DNA of 6,077 nt from Alloprevotella tannerae (GCA_015259305.1 JABZGO010000117.1:1-6077); one strand, 5' to 3'; counted from the first letter of the stretch, positions 1 to 5,846 are shown. Program-made: numbers and translations. The notes: generated from the letters alone by a model not told the origin.

Positions 1-116
1 ATACGCATACCGCGCTTATCGATAGGATGGATAAAAAGCGAAGCAGCGAATACAGATACACGCCCACGAACCATCAAGAAAAACATTGACATCAAATATT
101 GCAAGGAGGGCGACAT
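1..116 (-). CDS. Possible 5' end of a hypothetical gene running off the left edge
   Basis: A minus-strand frame opens with ATG at 116-114 and stays open to the window edge for 38 codons. The protein begins MSPSLQYLMSMFFLMVRG and ends in a segment containing FIHPIDKRG. Later in-frame ATGs at residues 9, 11 and 15 are equally possible starts. The N-terminal part is hydrophobic (Leu, Met, Phe), which would suit a signal or membrane segment, and its codons look ordinary for the neighbouring genes. A frame this short stays open by chance fairly often, and a plus-strand frame (bases 1-150, ending TAA at 148-150) is also open here. I recognise no family. Its orientation, the same as glnA, and its position downstream of the glnA terminator are compatible with a real gene, but the call is weak. 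Confidence 0.25.
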   Translation of the reverse strand, partial: MSPSLQYLMSMFFLMVRGRVSVFAASLFIHPIDKRGMR

Positions 117-184
117 TCAGAGGCCAAGTAGCAAAAAACACCTTTCATAAGACACTGAATTTCAAGACTCATAAGGGCGCTAAA

Positions 185-298
185 ACTTTCTCCTAAGAAA
201 AGAAAAATTGTCTTAGGAGACAATTTTTCCTATCCTAAGGCGTGTTTAAATTTTCTCCTATGATCGTTTTTACTTTCACCTAAGCTAATTTTTAGCTG
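185..298. repeat. Tandem degenerate ~22-nt repeat units with CCTAAG core
   Basis: The core CCTAAG or a close variant recurs at regular spacing: CCTAAG at 192-197, its inverse CTTAGG at 212-217, CCTAAG at 234-239, CCTATG at 257-262 and CCTAAG at 279-284. Start-to-start distances are 20, 22, 23 and 22 nt. The last three units also share a T-rich second half, so each reads roughly as CTCCTAAG followed by TTTTTA-like sequence. Three units share a longer block, ACTTTCTCCTAAG-like, at 185-197, 250-262 and 272-284. Units are imperfect and have no unique spacers, so this is not a CRISPR array. From memory, Porphyromonas carries MITEs built of 22-23-nt tandem units; kinship is an inference from architecture only. 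A protein-binding array with one site per two helical turns is an alternative. Confidence 0.6.
189..229. other. Overlapping, mutually exclusive hairpins
   Basis: Two perfect stems compete for the same bases. Stem A pairs TCTCCTAAGA (189-198) with TCTTAGGAGA (211-220), 10 bp. Stem B pairs GAAAAATTGTCT (202-213) with AGACAATTTTTC (218-229), 12 bp with a 4-nt loop TAGG. Bases 211-213 and 218-220 are needed by both, so only one can form in a given molecule. A third pairing of CTTAGG (212-217) with CCTAAG (234-239) is also possible. On the plus strand stem B ends in a T-rich arm. This may be a consequence of inverted repeat units or a genuine RNA switch; no adjacent gene decides which. Confidence 0.55.
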
Positions 299-511
299 AT
301 ACTGAGGATGGAAAAAACTTGACCACAGAGGCAAATGTGAAGCATAAGTAAGCCATAAAAACAGAGGTGGAAAGCAGATGTTTATGATGGGCAACTTGAT
401 CGAAGAAAGTAGCAATCAGTAGCCGGAATTAGGGCGAAATAAAGAGTAAAGTCATTGACGAAAAGTCGACATCAGCAAAAGAGCCATGTTATAGCTCTAT
501 CGGCACAGACT

Positions 512-564
512 ACGATAGCGGCCCGCTTCCTAATAGGAGGCGGGCCGCTGCAATTAGTTATCGT
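512..564 (-). terminator. GC-rich hairpin downstream of glnA, probable terminator
   Basis: GCGGCCCGC at 518-526 pairs perfectly with GCGGGCCGC at 540-548. The stem continues inward, with one imperfect position (527/539), to 531/535 and leaves a 3-nt loop AAT. A further 6-bp match, ACGATA (512-517) with TATCGT (559-564), extends the base with a bulge on one side. The hairpin starts about 32 nt after the glnA stop codon. The glnA transcript has no U-run after the stem. The T-run (564-570) lies on the plus-strand side, so termination could be weak, hairpin-only, or partly directed against antisense transcription. Confidence 0.6.
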
Positions 565-580
565 TTTTTTGCACGAAGGC

Positions 581-2083
581 TTATCCGCAGTGGAAGAAGC
601 GTTGTACGAGTTCGAGTTGTGCTTCCGGATTATTTTCGATATCAGCGCGGAGCGTCTTATCATTGTAATCGCGCAATTCTTTGATGATACCATCAATCAT
701 CGCTGCACTGAAGATGCCTTGCTCCTCATATACCTTGCGTTGACGCTCAAGGCAGTCAGCAGAAGCTACACAGCTATCAGGCAAGGAGTTGATCTTCTCT
801 AAGACAGCAGCATTCTTCGGATCGTGGATATTCACTGCTACGAAAGTCTTTTCTGCCACTTCGAGCGCATCGGGCATTTCAAAGCCGTGGCGGCAAGCTA
901 CGCAGAGACCGGCCAAGAGTTGGTAGAGATCTGCACTACCATCGCCGTTACGGATCTCAACCGTTTGCTTCATAGAAGTATCGTAGTGCTCCATCGGTTG
1001 TTGCGGATTAGCCTTGTGGCTCATATCCACATCCTTAGCCCAGCCAAGGGGTACGCGTACTAATGCAGAGCGGTTGCGCAAGCCCCAGCAAATGTTCGTC
1101 GGAGCTTCTTGGTGAGGAACGAGACGGAAGTAAGACGTCGGGTTCTTGTTGCCGAAGGCTGTCAAACTTGGCGCCAAGTCCATCATACCGGCAATAGCTT
1201 TCTTCGCATTGTCGCTCAATTCGCCATTCTCCAGCATCAAGTTTTTACCGTTCTGCACTAAGCGCATATGGATATGGAGGCCGCTTCCTGCTTTACCCGT
1301 CGTAATCTTCGGTGCGAAGGTTACGTTGTAGCCCTCTTGGAAGGCCATATTGCGGATAATCCATTTAGCTACGACGAGCTGATCGGCTGCATCAATAACG
1401 TTAACGGGGAGGAATTCGATCTCGTTCTGCTCGTAGATAAAACCGTTCAAGCGGAAGTTACCTACCTCAGAGTGACCGTATTTAATCTGACCGCCTGCAC
1501 GCGCAATAGCGTCCATACATTTTACGCGGAAAGTATTGGTCTTTGCGAAAGGATCGCTTTCGTGATAGTTGCGTTGGTCCGTTGCAGGGAAAGCATCGGT
1601 CTCAGGCATAATCACATAGTATTCCAACTCGCCCATTGCCTCAAACTCAAAGCCTGTAGTCTTTGTAAAAGCAGCAGCAGCTTTTTTGAGTGTCTGCTCC
1701 GGACCACTTGCCAAAGCGTTGCCTTCAGCATCGAAGAAGCCGCAAAGCAAAGCAAGCGTAGGAATCTCAGCAAAAGGATCAACGAAAGCCGTGGAGAAAC
1801 GCGGCAACACATAAAGGTCTGAGCTGGATGCTTGAACAGACTTGAACAGACTTGAGCCGTCAACACGCTCACCACAAGTGAGAATCGTGTCAAGATAGGC
1901 CATATCCGTAATTACGAAGTTCAATGTCTTCAAACGTCCATCGCCGGCAGGATAAAGGAAATTGATCATACGAATGCCATTTTCGTAGATAAAACGTACG
2001 ATGTCAGCTTTCGTAAATTCCGCTGTGGGCTTGTTCAGATAACGTACAACGTCATTCGCGTTGTATTGAAATGATTTTTCCAT
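581..2083 (-). CDS. glnA: Glutamine synthetase, GS-I-like, 500 aa
   Basis: Cytoplasmic enzyme joining ammonia to glutamate with ATP to give glutamine, the entry point of nitrogen assimilation. An N-terminal beta-grasp domain (about residues 1-115) carries DGSS at 75-78. The catalytic domain shows the family motifs in order: GELEYY with metal-binding E152/E154, NEIE at 220-223, GSGLHIH at 266-272, NPTSYFRLVP at 314-323, EAP at 326-328, RNRSA at 336-340 and VEIRNGD at 375-381. The length is slightly above the usual ~470 aa of GS-I and far below the ~730 aa of GS-III. The NLYEL-type adenylylation segment near the C terminus is not visible, so control by an adenylyltransferase is unlikely. ATG at 2083 was chosen over an ATG 18 codons upstream, because the upstream one lies almost on the predicted promoter and the extra residues are not family-like. 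It has its own promoter and terminator. Confidence 0.95.
   Translation of the reverse strand: MEKSFQYNANDVVRYLNKPTAEFTKADIVRFIYENGIRMINFLYPAGDGRLKTLNFVITDMAYLDTILTCGERVDGSSLFKSVQASSSDLYVLPRFSTAFVDPFAEIPTLALLCGFFDAEGNALASGPEQTLKKAAAAFTKTTGFEFEAMGELEYYVIMPETDAFPATDQRNYHESDPFAKTNTFRVKCMDAIARAGGQIKYGHSEVGNFRLNGFIYEQNEIEFLPVNVIDAADQLVVAKWIIRNMAFQEGYNVTFAPKITTGKAGSGLHIHMRLVQNGKNLMLENGELSDNAKKAIAGMMDLAPSLTAFGNKNPTSYFRLVPHQEAPTNICWGLRNRSALVRVPLGWAKDVDMSHKANPQQPMEHYDTSMKQTVEIRNGDGSADLYQLLAGLCVACRHGFEMPDALEVAEKTFVAVNIHDPKNAAVLEKINSLPDSCVASADCLERQRKVYEEQGIFSAAMIDGIIKELRDYNDKTLRADIENNPEAQLELVQRFFHCG
1831..1855. repeat. 10-bp tandem direct repeat inside glnA
   Basis: CTTGAACAGA occurs twice head to tail (1831-1840, 1841-1850) and is followed by a partial third copy, CTTGA. 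In glnA it encodes residues around S78-Q84, just after the DGSS motif. Ten is not a multiple of three, so gain or loss of one unit by slippage would shift the frame. With only two and a half copies the expected instability is low. Confidence 0.8.
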
Positions 2084-2134
2084 AACCGATAGAGAGTTAC
2101 CAATTAGTAAGTAAGTAATCTTAGTATATGTGGG

Positions 2135-2165
2135 CAAATTTACTCATTAATTTCAATCAGACAAA
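2135..2165 (-). promoter_or_regulatory. Bacteroides-type promoter of glnA
   Basis: On the minus strand, TTTG (2165-2162) is followed after 19 nt by TAAATTTG (2142-2135). These match the -33 TTTG and -7 TAnnTTTG elements recognised by the unusual primary sigma factor of Bacteroidota, with correct spacing. Transcription would begin near 2129, giving a leader of roughly 45 nt before the ATG at 2083. No Shine-Dalgarno sequence precedes that ATG. No NtrC or sigma-54 type site was seen. Confidence 0.7.
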
Positions 2166-2246
2166 TAAACTGCGTACTTGTTTAAAAGAATCTTGAGTTT
2201 TCCGGTTGTCCTCGGAGCATATTTCAAAGCAAAGTGGCGGCTTATA

Positions 2247-2286
2247 AGTAAGCGGTAGCAGCACAATTGCGCCACTACCGCTTACT
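2247..2286 (-). terminator. Hairpin downstream of mscS, probable terminator
   Basis: AGTAAGCGGTAG (2247-2258) pairs perfectly with CTACCGCTTACT (2275-2286). The interior (2261-2272) continues with partly paired bases on the same centre, giving a long, stable hairpin 19 nt after the mscS stop. No clear U-run follows on the minus strand. A 7-bp competing pairing, AGTGGCG (2233-2239) with CGCCACT (2270-2276), is possible. The hairpin separates mscS from the glnA promoter. Confidence 0.6.
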
Positions 2287-2304
2287 CGCTTACATCTAAA
2301 AAGA

Positions 2305-3192
2305 TCAATTATCCTTAACGATATGTACTGTCTCTGTGGGAAAGGGGATGTTGAGCGCAGGATCAGCAGTCAGCGCTGCGTAAAGCGCTTCATTCATTTT
2401 GAAGCGTACGTCCCAATAATCCGCACTCTTAACATAAGCGCGCACCGTCAAGTCTACACTGCTGGTGTTTAGGTTAGTCACTTCTATAAAGAAAGGTTCC
2501 AATCGCTCGCCCGTATCTGTAGTTGGTACGCGAATCAGGCGAGATTCAGCATCCAGACAAGCCTGAATAACTTCTTTTGCGTGAGCGATGTTATTGCCAT
2601 ATTCGATGCTGACAATCCACTGCGCTCGGCGGATGTCAGACTTACTTTGATTGATCACAACAGAAGTCGACATCTGTCCATTAGGTATATATATTGTACG
2701 CAGATCTACAGTCTGAATAATCGTATGGAAGAGTAGGATTTCTTTTACCGTCCCTTCATTGCCTTGTGCCTCGATATTGTCGCCCACCTTATAAGGCTTA
2801 AAAAGCAAGATGACAATGCCCCCGGCCACGTTCTGCAAATTGCCGGATAGCGCCATACCAATGGCAACGCCGGCTGAGGCCAAGAGGGCGGCTAACGACG
2901 TCGTGTTAATTCCTAAGGCGCCAACGACGGAGAGAATGAGCAGGATGAGCAGGACGATATTGACTAAGCTCCGCAAGAAGCTCTGTACGCCGGGGTCTAT
3001 CGTGCTGCGCTCAAGCACATGCCGAAACACGCGATTGAGCAACTTAACTACATAGCGCCCTATAATAAAAACAACGAGCGCAATCAGTATGCGCTGCCCT
3101 ATCATAATACTGCCATCAAGCAGTTTATCTAACATGCGATCCAAGCGCGAGACACTGACTGGGGGAAGCTCAACTAAAGATATAAAATGCAT
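2305..3192 (-). CDS. mscS: Small-conductance mechanosensitive channel, MscS family
   Basis: Inner-membrane channel of 295 aa (E. coli MscS is 286) that opens under membrane tension to release solutes after osmotic downshock; the family assembles as heptamers. Membrane segments are visible at about 31-50 and 74-94. The pore helix TM3 runs from about 97 to 130 with the small-residue pattern ASAGVAIGMALSGNLQN, then the beta-domain entry FKPYKVGD (131-138), IPNG at 169-172, and a mixed C-terminal vestibule domain ending near YWDVRFKMNEAL. Aligned by eye to E. coli MscS, gate residues L105 and L109 become V109 and M113; kink glycine G113 is G117 and N117 is N121. The start at 3192 gives a normal N-terminal length; ATG at 3135 (M20) is an alternative. 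A strong hairpin ends only 16 nt upstream of the start. No clear promoter was found. Confidence 0.95.
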   Translation of the reverse strand: MHFISLVELPPVSVSRLDRMLDKLLDGSIMIGQRILIALVVFIIGRYVVKLLNRVFRHVLERSTIDPGVQSFLRSLVNIVLLILLILSVVGALGINTTSLAALLASAGVAIGMALSGNLQNVAGGIVILLFKPYKVGDNIEAQGNEGTVKEILLFHTIIQTVDLRTIYIPNGQMSTSVVINQSKSDIRRAQWIVSIEYGNNIAHAKEVIQACLDAESRLIRVPTTDTGERLEPFFIEVTNLNTSSVDLTVRAYVKSADYWDVRFKMNEALYAALTADPALNIPFPTETVHIVKDN

Positions 3193-3208
3193 AATTCCTA
3201 AAACATGA

Positions 3209-3253
3209 ATCGCGGCAAGTCCTTATTCTGAAAGAAGAAGCACTTGTCGCGAT
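3209..3253 (-). terminator. Long hairpin between NlpC/P60 gene and mscS
   Basis: ATCGCGGCAAGT (3209-3220) pairs with ACTTGTCGCGAT (3242-3253), 12 positions with one G-T. On the same axis, 3222-3224 pair with 3238-3240 and 3226-3229 with 3233-3236, leaving a 3-nt loop. Read on the minus strand the hairpin starts 20 nt after the NlpC/P60 stop and is followed by TCATGTTTTAGG, which contains a short U-run. This fits a terminator of the upstream gene. Its 3' edge is just 16 nt before the mscS ATG, so a role in the mscS leader is also possible. Confidence 0.65.
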
Positions 3254-3272
3254 CTTATGGATGATTGATTTA

Positions 3273-3797
3273 CTACTTTTCTAAGATACGTCGCGCACCG
3301 ATGTAACGTGCGCTATAATAGGCCGAGTTGGAATTGTCTATTTTGACCCCCGTGCGACTTGCGTGGATAAACTTAAAACTATTTCCATCTGCGGAGACGT
3401 CAGTTACGATGCCTACGTGGCCTACGTTATGACGATTGCGCCCTCGCCCGAAGAAGACTAAGTCGCCCTTCTGTAAGTCTGCAATCTGTGTAATGGGGGC
3501 TCCTTCTCTATATTGTGTGCGCGAAGAGCGCGTAATGCTCAAATTCTCTTTCTTATAAACGTAACTCGTGAAACCTGAGCAATCGAAGCCACTTGGGCTG
3601 CTTTGTCCTGCGCGGTAGCGAGTGCCTATATATTGTAAAGCGGTCTGTACGATGCTTTCTGCTTTCTCAGGATCATCGTCTGCATCCTGATCGATTGTTA
3701 CGTCAAATGTCGTCTTTCTTTCAATATTTATGGCTTGTGCGCAGTAGCAAGAGAAAATGCCAAACGCTAAGGCCGTAATCGTATTTCTTAGTCTCAC
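3273..3797 (-). CDS. Secreted NlpC/P60 peptidoglycan endopeptidase (MepS/Spr-like)
   Basis: Predicted exported cell-wall hydrolase of 174 aa that would cut peptide stems of peptidoglycan. Residues 1-22 form a Sec-type signal peptide, with a basic start (MRLRN), a hydrophobic core and likely cleavage after AQA. A short linker (23-45) precedes one NlpC/P60 domain (about 46-172). The cysteine-protease triad is visible: C73 in GFDCSGF, H127 in GHVGIV and H145 in FIHAS. Y61 in YRAG sits where the family's conserved tyrosine is found. Overall similarity by eye is closest to E. coli MepS (Spr). There are no SH3 or LysM binding domains. The start codon is GTG at 3797; no upstream in-frame ATG exists before a stop, and this start gives a complete signal peptide. 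Preceding bases are A-rich without Shine-Dalgarno. A lipobox is not convincing (IFSC). The exact bond cleaved cannot be read from sequence. Confidence 0.9.
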   Translation of the reverse strand: MRLRNTITALAFGIFSCYCAQAINIERKTTFDVTIDQDADDDPEKAESIVQTALQYIGTRYRAGQSSPSGFDCSGFTSYVYKKENLSITRSSRTQYREGAPITQIADLQKGDLVFFGRGRNRHNVGHVGIVTDVSADGNSFKFIHASRTGVKIDNSNSAYYSARYIGARRILEK

Positions 3798-4127
3798 TTT
3801 GTCGTCTTTATTTATAGGATTCGACTTTCTTAATACTGCGCTAAATTACAAAAATCATCGTAGTTAACAAGCACCCTTTAGTTTTTTGCACGTATACCCT
3901 TCTGTGCGCGAAAAGCAGATTCCTGTTTTAACACACTTGTTTTCACTTGCTTACGAAAGGAACCCATTAAAATTTGCGCCGCGATTATTTAGCATTATTT
4001 AAGAACCTATATGCTGCAACTTTTAAGCATTTCATCCGTCATTGATACCTATTTTTTGCAGATTTACTTCTGTATTTGCGCGGAATTGTGTAATTCTGCA
4101 CATCATAAACAATAGATTCTTCTGATT
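3798..4127. other. AT-rich divergent intergenic region
   Basis: A 330-bp spacer between the divergently transcribed NlpC/P60 and glycerate kinase genes, so it must hold the promoters of both. No full TTTG-N19-TAnnTTTG match was found. Partial -7 matches without a correctly spaced -33 are GATTTTTG on the minus strand (3856-3849), and TATTTTTTG (4050-4058) and TGTATTTG (4071-4078) on the plus strand. A small inverted repeat GAATT-GTGT-AATTC lies at 4083-4096, about 30 nt before the glycerate kinase ATG, and could be an operator; ATGCT/AGCAT (4011-4015, 4026-4030) is a weaker one. No open frame or RNA gene was recognised. Confidence 0.5.
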
Positions 4128-5309
4128 ATGCCGCTACATTTACTCATTGCACCCGACTCTTTCAAAGCTTGCCTGTCTGCTTCTGCCGTGGCGCAGGCGA
4201 TGGCCGAAGGTGTTCGGAGCGTGGTGACCGATGCCACACTCTCTCTTTGCCCTTTGAGTGATGGAGGTGAAGGTTTAACGGACGTATTGGCTGCTCGCCA
4301 CCCACACAATATTATATATAAGGAGGTCGAAGGGCCGGAAGGCTGCCTCGTGCGCGCCGCCTATGCTTTCGATGAAGAGCGGCAAACGGCCGTCATCGAA
4401 CTGGCAGCGGCTTCCGGCTATGCGCTCATATGCAATGAGGCCTCTTCCATATTGGGGCGCACGACGCGCGGTACGGGGCAATTGATGCTCGATGCCTTAG
4501 ATCGTGGCTGCACGACTTTGCTTCTCGGACTAGGAGGAAGCGCTACGAGCGATGGAGGCGTAGGCTTGCTGCGAAGTTTAGGCGTTCGCTTTTTGGATCG
4601 AATGGGGCGCGAAGTGGCTGATAGGATTGACGATTTTCATCGCATAGCGAGCATTGATACGGCGGCAGTCTCTCCGCTCTGGCGTAAGTGTCGTATCCTC
4701 CTACTCTGCGACGTCGATAATCCGCTCTGCGGCCCGCGCGGCGCAGCGCATACTTTCGCCCCACAAAAAGGGGCAAGCCCGCAAGAGGTGGGCTGCATTG
4801 AAACAGCCCTCACCCATCTGGCCGATCTGTATCAAAAGCAGTGGGGCATCAGTCTGCACCAATGCCCCGGTGCAGGCGCGGCAGGCGGCACTGCGGGTAG
4901 TTTGGTAGCAACAATGGGCGCAACAATCAAACGCGGCATCGACTTTGTGCTGGCTGATGCTGACTTTGCGGCGCAAGCATCGCAAGCTGACCTTATCTTG
5001 ACAGGCGAAGGACACGCGGATGCACAAACGCTGGGCGGAAAAGTGCCGCACGGCGTGTTGCAGGCCACTGCTACGTATCAAAAACCTGTATATCTATTGG
5101 CCGGAGCAGTGAGCAACGCCGATACACTCAAGGCAGCCGGCTTCGCTGAAGTATTGGCCGTGACGCCGCCCACGATGTCTCTCTCCGAAGCGCTACAACC
5201 GGAGTGCGCCAAAGCTAATCTACGCCGCACGGCTGCAAGGGCCGTACAAGCCTATATAGAAAAGAAGAACATTAAACACAATCATACGCTTAACAATGAT
5301 GAGGTATAA
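4128..5309 (+). CDS. glxK: Glycerate kinase, GlxK/GarK family
   Basis: Cytoplasmic kinase of 393 aa (E. coli GlxK 381) that phosphorylates D-glycerate with ATP; GlxK/GarK enzymes make 2-phosphoglycerate, feeding glycerate into lower glycolysis. Family blocks visible in order: IAPDSFK (7-13) at the N terminus, PLSDGGEG (42-49), VIELAAASG (89-97), GTGQL (115-119), the glycine-rich LGLGGSATSDGGVG (133-146), CDVDNPLCGPRGAA (194-207), FAPQKGA (210-216), PGAGAAGG (247-254), and LTGEGHADAQTLGGKVP (291-307). The C-terminal tail after about 375 (EKKNIKHNHTLNNDEV) is polar and extends beyond the E. coli protein. Its end overlaps the start of the next gene, so the two are cotranscribed. ATG at 4128 begins the conserved strand directly; no Shine-Dalgarno is present. 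Which phosphoglycerate is made in this organism is inferred from the family. Confidence 0.95.
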   Translation: MPLHLLIAPDSFKACLSASAVAQAMAEGVRSVVTDATLSLCPLSDGGEGLTDVLAARHPHNIIYKEVEGPEGCLVRAAYAFDEERQTAVIELAAASGYALICNEASSILGRTTRGTGQLMLDALDRGCTTLLLGLGGSATSDGGVGLLRSLGVRFLDRMGREVADRIDDFHRIASIDTAAVSPLWRKCRILLLCDVDNPLCGPRGAAHTFAPQKGASPQEVGCIETALTHLADLYQKQWGISLHQCPGAGAAGGTAGSLVATMGATIKRGIDFVLADADFAAQASQADLILTGEGHADAQTLGGKVPHGVLQATATYQKPVYLLAGAVSNADTLKAAGFAEVLAVTPPTMSLSEALQPECAKANLRRTAARAVQAYIEKKNIKHNHTLNNDEV

Positions 5310-5793
5310 TAATGACAATGTGCGGCGTCGCGACCGCCTTATGGACGAAGCGCGCGCCTTAGAACTAATCAAATCGGCCGAATATGGCTTCCTTTCTATG
5401 ATCTCTGCCGAAGGCAAGCCCTACGGCATCCCACTTAATTATGTCTGGGACGGTGATCACGCGCTCTACATCCATTGCGCGCCGGAAGGGCGAAAGTTGG
5501 AAGCATTGGCCATCCATCCGGAAGTGACGTTCTGCATAGTTGGCCGAACCCACCTCTTACCCAACAAATTTACAACTGAATATGAGAGCGTACTCCTGTC
5601 GGGGCGTGCTCGCATTGATCTATCTGAAGAAGAAAAGATGAACGCACTGCATCTATTGATAGCCAAACTCTCGCCCAACGATCAAGAGATTGGAGCTAAA
5701 TATGCACAGAAATCATTCCATCGCGTAGACATCATTCGCATTGACATTGACGAATATAGCGCGAAACGCAAATATGTAAAGACTGCCGATTAA
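5296..5793 (+). CDS. Pyridoxamine 5'-phosphate oxidase-like / NimA-family flavin split-barrel protein
   Basis: Small cytoplasmic protein of 165 aa with the split-barrel fold typical of FMN-binding PNPOx-like proteins. The pattern follows NimA: an N-terminal helix (ARALELIKSAEYGFLSM, about 19-35), then GKPYGIPLNYVWDGDHALYIHCAPEGRKLEAL (40-71), then a strand TFCIVGR (78-84) and YESVLLSGRARI (96-107). H60 in IHCAPEG corresponds to the conserved histidine discussed as active-site residue in NimA. NimA proteins have been linked to nitroimidazole resistance, but most chromosomal relatives have unknown substrates, so resistance must not be assumed. Start is ATG at 5296 or the adjacent ATG at 5299; the overlap with glycerate kinase is 14 or 11 bases and implies translational coupling. 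It is too short for, and unlike, a true PdxH. Confidence 0.88.
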   Translation: MMRYNNDNVRRRDRLMDEARALELIKSAEYGFLSMISAEGKPYGIPLNYVWDGDHALYIHCAPEGRKLEALAIHPEVTFCIVGRTHLLPNKFTTEYESVLLSGRARIDLSEEEKMNALHLLIAKLSPNDQEIGAKYAQKSFHRVDIIRIDIDEYSAKRKYVKTAD

Positions 5794-5825
5794 GTCTCAG
5801 GACCTCTCTTTCTGCGCACCGCCTT

Positions 5826-5846
5826 TACTCCGTTACGCGAGGAGTA
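5826..5846 (+). terminator. Weak hairpin after the glycerate kinase operon
   Basis: TACTCC (5826-5831) pairs with GGAGTA (5841-5846) around a 9-nt loop, 32 nt after the stop of the NimA-like gene. There is no T-run behind it, so termination here is uncertain. The remaining spacer to 5957 (164 bp in total) holds no gene and no clear TTTG/TAnnTTTG promoter. Confidence 0.25.

Larger units (their letters stand above)
117..517. other. Non-coding stretch downstream of glnA
   Basis: About 400 bases without a credible gene. The only longer frame (minus strand, 415-230) needs a TTG start, encodes an unlikely protein and runs through the repeat cluster, so it is not called. The region holds the CCTAAG-type repeats and their hairpins (about 185-298). 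It also holds a small 6-bp hairpin, AGCTAA/TTAGCT with a TTT loop, at 283-297, and a weak 5-bp hairpin at 480-497 that on the minus strand is followed by TTT. Between 300 and 475 I see nothing definable. No TTTG/TAnnTTTG promoter was found for a leftward gene. Confidence 0.5.

Noticed and set aside
1..150. Plus-strand frame open from the left edge to TAA at 148-150
   Set aside because: Rich in ATA codons and polar residues without pattern; it overlaps the minus-strand candidate and nothing favours it as a gene end.
185..298. CRISPR array
   Set aside because: Units are degenerate, about 22 nt start to start with no distinct spacers, one is inverted, and no cas gene is near.
230..415. Minus-strand frame of 61 codons in the spacer left of glnA
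   Set aside because: It needs a TTG start, overlaps the repeat cluster, and its protein shows no domain-like pattern.
1268..1822. Plus-strand frame of 184 codons
   Set aside because: It lies entirely inside glnA on the opposite strand; the glnA frame carries all the glutamine synthetase motifs.
3715..3797. Lipoprotein signal in the NlpC/P60 protein
   Set aside because: The residues before the cysteine (IFSC) do not fit a lipobox well, and a signal peptidase I site (AQA) follows closely.
3849..3856. GATTTTTG as -7 element of the NlpC/P60 gene
   Set aside because: One mismatch to TAnnTTTG and no TTTG at the required distance upstream.
4701..5081. Minus-strand frames of 126 and 78 codons
   Set aside because: Antisense shadows of the glycerate kinase gene, Cys- and Ala/Ser-rich without recognisable motifs.
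5296..5793. Nitroimidazole resistance gene or PdxH
   Set aside because: The fold family fits, but chromosomal NimA relatives are widespread with unknown function, no insertion sequence is seen adjacent, and the protein is too short and divergent to be PdxH.
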